In this document: one piece after another, positions 53,526 to 61,661 of the stretch | Layout of the letters: each line of letters starts with the position of its first letter | Numbering within the stretch: the stretch's first letter is position 1 | Notes under the pieces: model-generated | Told to the model about the DNA's origin: nothing | What the model saw: the letters and a program-made list of their open reading frames with translations, nothing else | Databases searched by the model: none | Translations under genes and position numbers: made by a program | NCBI GenBank assembly: GCA_003021685.1 | Contig: PXRO01000017.1 | Coordinates: forward strand, 1 to 64,000 | Direction: 5' to 3' | DNA from: Halobacteriales archaeon QS_4_62_28 | GTDB taxonomy: Archaea > Halobacteriota > Halobacteria > Halobacteriales > Haloarculaceae | Length of the DNA: 64,000 nt

Positions 53526-53933
53526 ATGGCACGAACTACTGATCACTCCGAGCTGACCGATACGGAACGGGAAGCACTCCACCGCCTCCAGCTCGGCGTC
53601 GAGCACATTTACCGTGGCTACGGGTCCTTGCTGGCCTGTCATCACAGCATCGGGCACGGGATAGACCACTTCGAGGCGGCCCGCGAACTACTGCGCGAGG
53701 CCGGCCACGAGGAGTACGCCGACGCCTTGCGCGACGAGATTATCCCGTCGGGCTTCGTCGGTGAGCAGTGGACGTACGAACTCGTTGACGACGTCCGGAC
53801 CGGTTTCGTGGCCGACGTGACCGACTTCGAACGGGCGATCAGGGCAGACCTCGCCGACGGCACGCCACACGTCAGCGAGCGGGCGCTCAAGCGACGCTGG
53901 CGCGACCGAATCGGTGGCTGGAACGAAGAGTAG
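53526..53933 (+). CDS. Helical haloarchaeal protein of unknown function
   Basis: The 135-aa protein is almost wholly helical, with conserved-looking His-rich stretches (LLACHHSIGHGIDHFEAAREL, about 38-58) that could bind a metal, and a C-terminal basic segment, ALKRRWRDRIGGW. It resembles uncharacterised haloarchaeal proteins, and no family name is offered. ATG 53526. It is convergent with the oxidoreductase operon 19 bp away. Confidence 0.75.
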   Translation: MARTTDHSELTDTEREALHRLQLGVEHIYRGYGSLLACHHSIGHGIDHFEAARELLREAGHEEYADALRDEIIPSGFVGEQWTYELVDDVRTGFVADVTDFERAIRADLADGTPHVSERALKRRWRDRIGGWNEE

Positions 53934-53952
53934 CGCCAGTCAGCCGGGCGCG

Positions 53953-54687
53953 TTACTCGCCAGTGAGACTCGGGTGGGTCTCCTGTTCGTCGGGATGTGG
54001 CTCGGCGAGTGCATCACGCAGGACCGCCCTGCTCTCGTCCTCGCGACGGCGACTCTCGGTCCCGTCGATCTCCTCACACCCTGGTGGAACCTCGCGCCCG
54101 CGGTCGGTGAAGTAGCCCGTCGGCGCGACCCAGTCGTGATAGAACGGCGTGTCGTCGTCTTCGAGCAGCGTCACTGCGACTTCGGCCCCGTGGCCGGCAC
54201 AGACGACGGCCTGGTGGGGCTTCTCTGCGAGTCGCCCGGCCGCATAGAGGCCGTCGACGCCGGTACGGCCGTGTTCGTCGGTGTCGAGGAAGGTCTTGCC
54301 GCGGTCGAGCAGGCCGACGCCCTCGACGCCGTCGAGATAGCTCGTCTCGTTTTTCGTCGCGGCGATCACGTACTCACTCTCGTAGCGGTCGCCATCCTCG
54401 CTTTCGACGGTGAAGCCGTCGTCGGTCGCCGTGACGGTCGTGACCGTCGCAGTCTGGCGCTCGACGCCCGCCGCTTTGGCCTGGTCGCCCAGCAGGTCGA
54501 GCAACTGCCGGGCGTTGATCCCGGCAGGGAAGCCCGGAAAGTTCTCCAGGTGGGCGTTGCGCCGGAGGATCGACTCGCCGGCATCGAGGACGAGCGTTTC
54601 GAAATCCGCGCGGGCGGTGAAGACGCTGGCCGACAGGCCGGCGACGCCGCCACCGACGACCACGATGTCGTACTCTGGATCAGTCAT
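53953..54687 (-). CDS. FAD-dependent pyridine-nucleotide oxidoreductase, siderophore locus
   Basis: The 244-aa flavoprotein has the FAD-binding GGGVAGLS motif, the SILRRNAHLENFPGFPAGIN segment of thioredoxin-reductase-like proteins, and a C-terminal GVDGLYAAGRLAE motif. The redox-active CxxC of thioredoxin reductases is absent and the NADPH domain is reduced. Coupled to an upstream paralogue (8-bp overlap) and a siderophore-binding lipoprotein, it may reduce ferric siderophore or iron inside the cell. Start ATG 54687. Last gene of the minus-strand operon. Confidence 0.82.
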   Translation of the reverse strand: MTDPEYDIVVVGGGVAGLSASVFTARADFETLVLDAGESILRRNAHLENFPGFPAGINARQLLDLLGDQAKAAGVERQTATVTTVTATDDGFTVESEDGDRYESEYVIAATKNETSYLDGVEGVGLLDRGKTFLDTDEHGRTGVDGLYAAGRLAEKPHQAVVCAGHGAEVAVTLLEDDDTPFYHDWVAPTGYFTDRGREVPPGCEEIDGTESRRREDESRAVLRDALAEPHPDEQETHPSLTGE

Positions 54688-55570
54688 CGATATTCGACTC
54701 CGCGTACGCACGGATTATATCGTCGTCGAGTTGTGCCAGCAGTCGCCGCTGTCCCTCCCGGTCACGGCGTTTCCGTTCTTCCTCGTCGACACACCGGTCG
54801 AGAAACTCGACTGCGAGGTCTTGGCGGGCACATTCGAGTAGTTCGCCGTCGATGTCCTCGTCTTCGGGCACCATCTCGCGCTCGAACCACTCGTCGACGT
54901 GCTCGTTCCAGCCGTCACCGCCGTAGCGGTTCTCGTCGACCACCCAGTCGACGTAACGGTCGGCGACCGCGGGCCAGTAGCGCTCCCGGAGGTCGTCACG
55001 AATCAACGACAGGGCCGCCCGCGCGCCGTGGCCGGCGTTGATGCTCGCCTGGTGGGCCGTCTCGTCGGTCAGCCAGCCACAGGCATACAGGCCGTCGATG
55101 TCGGTTCGTCCCGCGTCGGTGACTAGGAACGGCTCACCGTCTGCGGCGTCAAGGTCCTTGAACGAGTCGAGCCAGTCGCCGTCGTAAGCCGACGCGGCCA
55201 GGACGCTCGTCGTCCGGACTGTCCGGTCGGCGGCGGTCTCGACGCGAAATCGGGCCGGCGTATCGCCGATTCGTTGGGCCGTCTCGACACGCTCATCGAC
55301 GACCGTCGCACCCTCCGCGGTGGCCTGATCCCGGCCGAGCGCGAGGAAACGCCCGGGGCTGATCCCGCCCGGGAAGCCGAGGTAGTTCTCCAGGTGGGCA
55401 CACTGCTCGATAGCCGACGCTCCCCGGGCGAGCACGATGGTCTCGAATCCGAAGCGAGCGAGGAACACCGCCGCCGAGAGGCCGCCGGTCCCACCGCCGA
55501 CGACGACCACGTCGCGGTCGACTGCGGTGTCGGGGGCGGTCGCCGGCGTCTCCGTCCGAAGCGTCGTCAT
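54680..55570 (-). CDS. FAD-dependent oxidoreductase paralogue, siderophore locus
   Basis: The 296-aa flavoprotein has GGGTGGLSAA for FAD binding, an EQCAHLENYLGFPGGIS segment parallel to its downstream paralogue, and TDIDGLYACGWLTDE. It also lacks a CxxC disulfide. A helical C-terminal extension (about 215-296, charged) is unique to this copy. Its ATG overlaps the binding-protein stop by 4 bp and its stop overlaps the next gene by 8 bp, so all three are translationally coupled. It is probably a reductase for imported iron complexes. Confidence 0.82.
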   Translation of the reverse strand: MTTLRTETPATAPDTAVDRDVVVVGGGTGGLSAAVFLARFGFETIVLARGASAIEQCAHLENYLGFPGGISPGRFLALGRDQATAEGATVVDERVETAQRIGDTPARFRVETAADRTVRTTSVLAASAYDGDWLDSFKDLDAADGEPFLVTDAGRTDIDGLYACGWLTDETAHQASINAGHGARAALSLIRDDLRERYWPAVADRYVDWVVDENRYGGDGWNEHVDEWFEREMVPEDEDIDGELLECARQDLAVEFLDRCVDEEERKRRDREGQRRLLAQLDDDIIRAYAESNIDD

Positions 55571-56793
55571 AGATTGCCGTCGATGATGTCGATAACCCGC
55601 CGGCGGTCGAACAGCCGGTTTTGGGCCGGTACCGACGGAAACTGCTCGGGATCGAACACACCGAACTCGTCGGGGTACAGTTGCTGGGCCTTCATTTCTG
55701 TCTGCAAGAGGTTCACGAGCGGTCCCTGTTCGCCGTACGCGCCGGGGTAGACGTTGCCGTTCTGGACTGCCGTCAACTGGCTCCCGACGGGGTCGTCTGC
55801 CATCGGTGTGACGTACTGCTCGCGGAACGCCGACGCCGAGAACGAGTCCGTGTCGCCGGTCGTCCCGATGCCCCAGTGGACGACCAGGATCTCGGGATCG
55901 ACTTCGAGCAGTTTCTCGTAGTCGATCTCACCGCCCTCCATCGAGTCGGGGAACGCACTGGCCACGTCGAGGTCGCGATACGGTTTCATTTCGTAGCCTT
56001 CATCCTGCGTGTTTAGCGGGTAGAAGACGCCGTTTGCGGGGTCTGACCCACCGTTGATCAGACCGACCGTCGGCCGCTCGCTCTCGGCGGGGAGTCGCGA
56101 CTGGATGTCCGTCCGAACCGACTCGTGAACCTCGACGATGGCCCCGTAGCGCTCCCGTTCCTGAAAGAGATCGGCGAGTCGCTCGAAGGCTCCATACAGC
56201 GAGTAGAGCTTGTAGTCGTGGAATTCCCGGCGTCGCCGACAGTTGTTGCCAAAGAACGGCGCGACGTTCTCGCTGATCTCCTCGGTGTCTGCCTGCTCCC
56301 AGTCGTCGTCCCACCCTGTCCCGTGCATGTAGTTGGGGTCCATCAGGATTACGTCGGGATCGAGTTCGTAGAACACTTCTTTGCTCCAGCCGCCACCGTC
56401 CCAGTTTGCCAGCGCCGGGAACGACTCCGGAGCGGGCGCGTCGAGGTCGAACGGGTCGAAAAAGAAGCTCGGGATCATGTTGCCGGCCGCGAGGAAGCCG
56501 TCGCGCTGGCCCAGCGCGAAGGCCATGTCGGCCCACGCGCCGTTGTAGACGAGCCAGGACTCGGGGACCGACTCGAAGGTGAGACAGCCCGCGGGTTCGA
56601 TACAGGCCTCGTAGCTGCTTGGAGTCGTCGTCGCCGTCTCGTCGTCCCCGGTGATCGTCTGGCCATCCATCGCAGTATCAGTCGTAGTGTTCTCGTTGCC
56701 AGACGATTCGGTGCATCCCGCGAGGAGTCCCCCTGCAATGAGCGCGCTACTGCCTGTGAGTACGTCGCGTCGCGTCTGCTGTGATCGTTCCAT
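55567..56793 (-). CDS. Iron-siderophore-type ABC substrate-binding lipoprotein (first)
   Basis: The 408-aa protein has a Tat signal RRDVLTGSSALIAGGLLAGC with lipobox Cys, then a Thr-rich spacer and a periplasmic-binding fold of the iron-complex class. It shares the segment ESVPESWLVYNGAWADMAFA with the second binding protein (DSVPETWVANNGSWADMGIA), showing common ancestry. It captures ligand outside the cell for the FecCD permease. A TTAGG-N4-CCTAA operator lies 7 bp before its ATG (56793). The ligand is inferred to be a ferric siderophore. Confidence 0.88.
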   Translation of the reverse strand: MERSQQTRRDVLTGSSALIAGGLLAGCTESSGNENTTTDTAMDGQTITGDDETATTTPSSYEACIEPAGCLTFESVPESWLVYNGAWADMAFALGQRDGFLAAGNMIPSFFFDPFDLDAPAPESFPALANWDGGGWSKEVFYELDPDVILMDPNYMHGTGWDDDWEQADTEEISENVAPFFGNNCRRRREFHDYKLYSLYGAFERLADLFQERERYGAIVEVHESVRTDIQSRLPAESERPTVGLINGGSDPANGVFYPLNTQDEGYEMKPYRDLDVASAFPDSMEGGEIDYEKLLEVDPEILVVHWGIGTTGDTDSFSASAFREQYVTPMADDPVGSQLTAVQNGNVYPGAYGEQGPLVNLLQTEMKAQQLYPDEFGVFDPEQFPSVPAQNRLFDRRRVIDIIDGNL

Positions 56794-56800
56794 GTATGAT

Positions 56801-56814
56801 TTAGGTCTACCTAA
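56801..56814. promoter_or_regulatory. Iron-box operator 1
   Basis: TTAGGTCTACCTAA is a 14-bp palindrome 7 bp upstream of the first binding-protein ATG. Its half sites match the DtxR-type consensus. Confidence 0.75.
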
Positions 56815-56836
56815 CAATTGAAAACGGTGTCGATTT

Positions 56837-56850
56837 TTAGGCCAGCCTAA
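56837..56850. promoter_or_regulatory. Iron-box operator 2
   Basis: TTAGGCCAGCCTAA lies 22 bp further upstream of operator 1 and 5 bp past the stop of the small gene at 56856. Confidence 0.75.
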
Positions 56851-56855
56851 AAGTC

Positions 56856-57173
56856 TTAGACTGGCTCGGTGTGCTGTCCTGTTCCCCCGTCCGGGTTCGC
56901 GACGCGCGGCGGGCCGTCGTGAACGACGAGTGCGTGTGCGGGCGCATTGGCGTCGAACTCCCCGAGCAGGGCACGATAGCGCGTCGCGAGTCGAGCGGCA
57001 AGGACCGCTGTCTCACGGTCAGGGAAGGCGAGGCCGTCGACCGGAACCGGGCAAACCCCGCGCTTCGCACACGCGACTCTGAACCGCCCGTCAGGGTCTG
57101 CGATACCCTCGATACAGTGTCGCAGTGGTGCAAACGAGGGAGCGCCGGCCGATTCTGATGATTCGAGGGGCAT
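56856..57173 (-). CDS. Small haloarchaeal protein in the iron locus
   Basis: The 105-aa soluble protein contains LRHCIEGIADPDGRFRVACA followed by a PVPVDG...FPDRETAVLAARLATRY segment, resembling a small haloarchaeal family (possibly DUF7552; recalled). Two Cys residues (near 36 and 41) might bind metal. It lies between the divergent promoters and the binding-protein gene. The operator at 57234-57247 is 60 bp upstream, so it is probably iron-regulated. The function is unknown. Confidence 0.72.
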   Translation of the reverse strand: MPLESSESAGAPSFAPLRHCIEGIADPDGRFRVACAKRGVCPVPVDGLAFPDRETAVLAARLATRYRALLGEFDANAPAHALVVHDGPPRVANPDGGTGQHTEPV

Positions 57174-57233
57174 CCTACGTACTGGTGACGATGTCGGCTA
57201 CCGCTGTCGTCTCCCTCCCGTTTCTCATACGAA

Positions 57234-57247
57234 TTAGGTCAGCCTAA
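57234..57247. promoter_or_regulatory. Iron-box operator 3
   Basis: TTAGGTCAGCCTAA lies in the divergent promoter region, 60 bp from the start of the leftward small gene. Confidence 0.75.
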
Positions 57248-57269
57248 ACCATTAAACCACTTACGATCT

Positions 57270-57283
57270 TTAGGCCAGCCTAG
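57270..57283. promoter_or_regulatory. Iron-box operator 4
   Basis: TTAGGCCAGCCTAG differs from the palindrome at the last base. It lies midway between operators 3 and 5 in the divergent region. Confidence 0.7.
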
Positions 57284-57318
57284 TAGCTCGAACAGAACCG
57301 AAAGTACTAACCTTGCGA

Positions 57319-57332
57319 TTAGGCATACCTAA
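57319..57332. promoter_or_regulatory. Iron-box operator 5
   Basis: TTAGGCATACCTAA ends 7 bp before the permease ATG at 57340. A BRE/TATA-like CGAAAGTACTAA (57299-57310) lies just upstream, so a bound repressor would cover the start site. Confidence 0.75.
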
Positions 57333-57339
57333 AGCAAGA

Positions 57340-58449
57340 ATGGCCGGCACACATCCGACCGACACGATGACAGAGCCAGCACACCGGAACGGCTGGTTCA
57401 CCGGTCGCCTCGCCGCCTTCTGTCTCACGAGCACGGTGATAACGGTGCTCGCGGGACTCGTGCAGGTGAGTTTCGGCTCGTACTCGATGACGATTCTCGA
57501 CGCGTGGTCGGCGGTGTTCGATCTCGATATCCTCTTCGATCCGGCCACCTGGAATGCCTTCCTGCTGGGCGGGGAGATGCCCGAGATGGACGACGCGACA
57601 CTGATCGTCTGGAACATCCGGCTTCCCCGCGTGCTGGTCGGCGTCCTTACCGGCGCGACACTCGCCGTCTCCGGGGCAATCTTCCAAGCGGTGACGCGCA
57701 ACGAACTGGCCAGTCCCTACATCCTCGGCGTCAGTTCCGGGGCCGGGCTGGCTGTGTTGCTAACCCTGGTCGTGTTCACAGGTCTCGCACCCTTCCTGCC
57801 ACTGATCGCCGCGACGGGAGGCACTGTCGCGTTCGCGCTCGTCTACGCCATCGCCTGGAAGGGCGGGACGAGTCCGGTTCGACTGGTGCTTGCCGGCGTC
57901 ATCGTCGGCACCGTCTTCCAGTCGCTCCAGACTGGCGTGTTCTTTTTCGCTGACGACCTGGGTGTGGTTCAGTCGGCCATCGCCTGGACCACGGGATCGC
58001 TGACCGGTACGGACTGGGAGCAGGTCCGGCTTGCAATCCTGCCGGCAGCGTTCGCAATCGTGCTGGCACTCGCGGGCGCTCGACAACTCAACGTCCTGTT
58101 GCTGGGCGAACGGACCGCCCAGTCGCTGGGGATGAACGTCGAACGCGTCCGTTTTGCCCTCTCTGGGGTCGCGATTCTGGCGGCCGGCACGGCTATCGCC
58201 GTTGCCGGCATCGTCGGTTTCGTCGGGCTGATCGTCCCCCACGTCGTACGCAACGTGGTCGGCAGCGACTACCGTCGGCTCGTGGTCGGCTGTCTCTTCG
58301 CCGGGCCGGCGCTGATGGTGGTTGCCGATGTCGGTGCGCGCCTCGCGCTGAGTCCGATCCAGGTCCCGGTCGGCGTCGTCACCGGGCTGATCGGCGGCCC
58401 GTACTTCCTCTATCTGATGCGCAAACAGCAATCGATGGGTGGGATCTGA
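57340..58449 (+). CDS. FecCD-family iron-complex ABC permease
   Basis: The 369-aa permease has about ten membrane helices and the FecCD signatures NIRLPRVLVGVLTGATLAVS, NELASPYILGVSSGAG and VGFVGLIVPHVVRN. The last is near the cytoplasmic coupling helix that contacts the ATPase. As a BtuC/FhuB-type subunit it probably forms a homodimer with two copies of the next gene product. ATG 57340 follows an iron box, and the frame's earlier codon at 57313 lies upstream of it. The stop overlaps the ATPase start. Confidence 0.93.
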   Translation: MAGTHPTDTMTEPAHRNGWFTGRLAAFCLTSTVITVLAGLVQVSFGSYSMTILDAWSAVFDLDILFDPATWNAFLLGGEMPEMDDATLIVWNIRLPRVLVGVLTGATLAVSGAIFQAVTRNELASPYILGVSSGAGLAVLLTLVVFTGLAPFLPLIAATGGTVAFALVYAIAWKGGTSPVRLVLAGVIVGTVFQSLQTGVFFFADDLGVVQSAIAWTTGSLTGTDWEQVRLAILPAAFAIVLALAGARQLNVLLLGERTAQSLGMNVERVRFALSGVAILAAGTAIAVAGIVGFVGLIVPHVVRNVVGSDYRRLVVGCLFAGPALMVVADVGARLALSPIQVPVGVVTGLIGGPYFLYLMRKQQSMGGI

Positions 58450-59300
58450 TGCCGGAGACGAGGCGACGCGAACCGGTGCAGGAAGTGCTGACCGACGAAG
58501 ATGGCGTCCCGGTCGCGAGCGCCCTCGTCGCCGAGGACCTCGACGTGCGATATCCCACCAGCGACGAGGCGGTCGTCGAGTGCGCTCGCCTGGACGTGCC
58601 CGAGGGTGAAGTGACAGCACTCGTCGGCCCGAACGGCAGCGGCAAATCGACGCTGCTGAAGGCGCTGTCGAACCACCTCACGCCCGAATCCGGGACCGTC
58701 CGGCTCCACGGCGAGGCGATCCAGTCGTTCGATCAGACCGAACTCGCCCGCGAGATGGGCGTGCTCTCACAGGAGAACGAATCGCCCGACTCGATCACCG
58801 TCGAGGACCTGGCCTCCCACGGCCGATATCCACACCGTGGCTTTTTCGACCGTGTCAGTTCCGAGGACCGCGAGGCCGTCGAGCGCGCTCTCGAACAGGC
58901 GGGCGTGACCCACCTGCGCGACACCGAACTCGGCCAGCTATCGGGCGGACAAAAGCAACTGGCCTGGATCGCGATGGTGCTGGCTCAGGAGACCGACGTG
59001 CTCTTACTGGACGAACCGACGACGTTCCTGGATCTCCACCACCAGTTTCGCGTCCTGGAGACGGTTCGACAGCTCAACGAGGGCAAGGACGTGACCGTCG
59101 CCGTTGTCCTCCACGATATCGCCCAGGCCGCCCGCTTCGCCGACAACCTGGTTGCAATGAACGACGGACAACTCTACGACTGGGGACCGCCACGAAAGGT
59201 CGTCACCGAGCAACTGCTGGCTGATGTCTTCGGCGTCGAGGCCACCGTCGAGTACGAACCCGAGTTACAGATTCTGCCGCGGCGTGCGCTCGGCGAATGA
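58449..59300 (+). CDS. Iron-complex ABC transporter ATPase
   Basis: The 283-aa ATP-binding subunit has Walker A GPNGSGKST (60-68), signature LSGGQKQ (about 163-169), Walker B LLLDEPTTFLD and the switch His in VVLHD. It belongs to the FepC/BtuD class that powers siderophore and cobalamin uptake. An N-terminal extension of about 25 residues precedes the core. Its ATG overlaps the permease stop (TGATG). The second binding-protein gene follows 58 bp later with its own operator. Confidence 0.93.
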   Translation: MPETRRREPVQEVLTDEDGVPVASALVAEDLDVRYPTSDEAVVECARLDVPEGEVTALVGPNGSGKSTLLKALSNHLTPESGTVRLHGEAIQSFDQTELAREMGVLSQENESPDSITVEDLASHGRYPHRGFFDRVSSEDREAVERALEQAGVTHLRDTELGQLSGGQKQLAWIAMVLAQETDVLLLDEPTTFLDLHHQFRVLETVRQLNEGKDVTVAVVLHDIAQAARFADNLVAMNDGQLYDWGPPRKVVTEQLLADVFGVEATVEYEPELQILPRRALGE

Positions 59301-59339
59301 GCGCGCGAGACGGCCGATTTCGGAACACTTTTGTGTGTT

Positions 59340-59353
59340 TTAGGATGACCTAA
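59340..59353. promoter_or_regulatory. Iron-box operator 6
   Basis: TTAGGATGACCTAA lies 5 bp before the ATG of the second binding protein, showing that this gene has its own regulated promoter. Confidence 0.75.
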
Positions 59354-59358
59354 AAACG

Positions 59359-60471
59359 ATGACCGACGATTCGAGCCGAACGCGTCGAAACGTACTGAAA
59401 GCCGGCGGTACAGTCGGGACCATCGCGCTCGCGGGCTGTGTCGGAACGAGTAGTGAGGAGGAATCGACCGCAACCGAGACGAGTTACTCGGCATCGATCG
59501 AACCGATGGGAACTGTCGAGTTCGACAGCGTGCCCGAGACGTGGGTCGCCAACAACGGGAGCTGGGCCGACATGGGTATCGCACTCGGACGGGAGCCACC
59601 GGCGGGCGTCTGGCTTCCCTCGCGCTATCACACCCAGTACTACGACGAGATCCCGGACGTAAGCGTCGACAAGAGCGGGATGACCGCCCTTTATCAGGAC
59701 GGCGTCAGCAAGGAGCGGTTCTACGCGCTCGACGGTGATGTCCACGTCATGGATCCGAATTTCCTGCAGCATCGCTTCAACGGGTGGGAACAGAGCGACG
59801 TGGACGAGGTGCGCGAGAACGTCGCGCCCTTCTTCGGCAACAGCATTTTCTCGACGGGGTACTCCTGGCACGAGGATTACCAGTACTACTCGCTGTACGA
59901 GGCCTTCGAGAAACTCGCCGCCCTCTTTCAGGAACGGGAGCGCTACGAGGCCTTCGCCACGCTCCACGACGACTTCCAGTCGACCCTCGACGACGTGGTT
60001 CCGGGCGAGGGCGAGCGCCCGGCAGTCGCGATCATGTGGGCCGCCGGCGACCAGCCCGAGGAGTTCTCGCCGTACCTGATCAGCGAGGGAACGAGCTTCA
60101 AACAGTGGCGTGATCTGGGTGTCCGTGACGCACTCGCCGAGACGGACGTGCAGGACTTCCACGAGACGCGTGGCCGGATCGACTACGAGACGCTCTTGGA
60201 GATCGATCCCGAGAACATCATGTTCCGTGGTCAGGAAGCAAAGACTGCCCGGAAGTTCCAGGACACTGTCGTCGCGTTCATGGAGGACCACGACGTGGCC
60301 AGTCAGCTAACGGCCGTCGAGAACGGCGACGTGTACCGCGGCGGCCCGCTGTACCAGGGACCGATCACGAACCTCGTCGTCACCGAACGCGCTGTCCAGC
60401 AGGTGTATGACACCGACGAGACACTGTTCGACCGCCAGCGCGTCGCCGACATCGTCACCGGCGAGTTCTGA
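59359..60471 (+). CDS. Iron-siderophore-type ABC substrate-binding lipoprotein (second)
   Basis: The 370-aa protein is paralogous to the product of 55567-56793. Its Tat signal RTRRNVLKAGGTVGTIALAGC carries the lipobox Cys, followed by a short acidic spacer and the binding fold. Shared landmarks include VAPFFGN, SLYEAFEKLAALFQERERYEA and the C-terminal DRQRVADI. The ligand pocket may differ, so the two proteins could widen the range of siderophores fed to one permease. ATG 59359. A long hairpin follows the stop. Confidence 0.88.
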   Translation: MTDDSSRTRRNVLKAGGTVGTIALAGCVGTSSEEESTATETSYSASIEPMGTVEFDSVPETWVANNGSWADMGIALGREPPAGVWLPSRYHTQYYDEIPDVSVDKSGMTALYQDGVSKERFYALDGDVHVMDPNFLQHRFNGWEQSDVDEVRENVAPFFGNSIFSTGYSWHEDYQYYSLYEAFEKLAALFQERERYEAFATLHDDFQSTLDDVVPGEGERPAVAIMWAAGDQPEEFSPYLISEGTSFKQWRDLGVRDALAETDVQDFHETRGRIDYETLLEIDPENIMFRGQEAKTARKFQDTVVAFMEDHDVASQLTAVENGDVYRGGPLYQGPITNLVVTERAVQQVYDTDETLFDRQRVADIVTGEF

Positions 60472-60476
60472 CCCTC

Positions 60477-60558
60477 ATAGTGATTATTCTCGGTCTTTCC
60501 GGGATCGATCGCACGACAGCGCGCGATCGACCCGGTCATCGGCGACAATAATCACTAT
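60477..60558. repeat. 82-bp inverted-repeat element between convergent genes, copy 2
   Basis: ATAGTGATTATT (60477-60488) and AATAATCACTAT (60547-60558) are perfect 12-bp inverted ends. The interior CCGGGATCGATCGC...GCGATCGACCCGG pairs with a small bulge, giving one long hairpin. About 60 bases align with 28024-28090. It sits exactly between convergent genes, so it could serve as a bidirectional terminator, or it could be a small mobile hairpin element. Confidence 0.65.
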
Positions 60559-60572
60559 CAGACGACGGTCGA

Positions 60573-61523
60573 TCACTCGGCCGTGACCGGTACGTCGAAC
60601 TCGTAGGTGACGCCAGTCAGGTCTTCCGACCGCTCCCAGAGTCGAGCAGCGGTGTCCTCGTCGTCCGAGCGGTCGCTGGACCGCTGTGGTTCGGGCGCGC
60701 CACGCATGTTCATCAGACCGCCGGGACCGACGTACTCGCCGCCCTCGATGTCCTCGTGGGTCGCCGCGTACAGCATCGGGAGCACGCCCGTCTCGGACGA
60801 CTGGGCGAAGAGTCGATTGACCACAGTTGCGAGTGCGGCACCGACGACACCACCACCGGCCTCGCCCGCCCGACGCTGGAGGTCGGTGTCCGCGTAACCG
60901 GGATGACAGACGACACTTGCCAGGTCGAGGTCGGCCTCGCTGCTCCGCCGGTCGAGTTCGTACCCGAAGAGCACGTTCGCGAGTTTGCTCTGTGCGTAGG
61001 CCGACCAGCGGCCATAGGAGCGTTCCCGCTGGAGGTCCTCGAAGTCGATCTCGCCCTGCCTGTGAGCGCCGCTGGACTGGGTGACCACCCGGGCACCGTC
61101 GGTTGCAGCCAGAACGTCCAGCAGGTGGCCGGTCAGTGCGAAGTGACCCAGGTGGTTGATCCCGAACTGTTTCTCGAACCCGTCGGCAGTCTCCGAACGG
61201 GGCAGTGCCATGACACCGGCGTTGTTACAGAGAACGTGTAGTTCGTCGTAGTCACCCGTATACTCTTCTGCGAACCGCGCCACCGAGGACAGATCGGCCA
61301 GGTCACACTCGCGCACGTCGAGGTCGCCATCGGACACGTGCTGACGGATTTCGCGGGCCGCTTGTTCGCCGCGCTCGGTGGAGCGACAGGCCATGACGAC
61401 TGTCGCGCCCTTCTCGGCAAAAGCACGGGTTCCTTCGTAGCCGAGACCACTGTTTGCCCCGGTAACGACGATAGTCATGTCGGCCAGGGACGGCATGTCG
61501 GACTCGCTCCAGTGAGCAGCCAT
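60573..61523 (-). CDS. Short-chain dehydrogenase/reductase
   Basis: The 316-aa SDR has the cofactor motif TGANSGLG (21-28), NNAGVMALP, and the catalytic SGAHRQG Ser with the YAQSKLAN Tyr/Lys pair. The overall layout matches the retinol-dehydrogenase/WW-oxidoreductase-like SDRs common in haloarchaea. The substrate is unknown. ATG 61523 is chosen because the family starts with a short WS.DMP leader, and the open frame to 62030 runs through the eIF1A gene. Confidence 0.88.
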   Translation of the reverse strand: MAAHWSESDMPSLADMTIVVTGANSGLGYEGTRAFAEKGATVVMACRSTERGEQAAREIRQHVSDGDLDVRECDLADLSSVARFAEEYTGDYDELHVLCNNAGVMALPRSETADGFEKQFGINHLGHFALTGHLLDVLAATDGARVVTQSSGAHRQGEIDFEDLQRERSYGRWSAYAQSKLANVLFGYELDRRSSEADLDLASVVCHPGYADTDLQRRAGEAGGGVVGAALATVVNRLFAQSSETGVLPMLYAATHEDIEGGEYVGPGGLMNMRGAPEPQRSSDRSDDEDTAARLWERSEDLTGVTYEFDVPVTAE

Positions 61524-61661
61524 TGTCCGTTTTACCGACTGTACGCATAGAAAGGTCGTCCCAAACGAGAGGGCCGTTGCCATCGCCTGGTTCCCGCTAG
61601 CCATGTGCCACGTTATCTCGGGTCGCCGAATAGTTATCAGTCTCCGACTCGTGCTTGTCGT

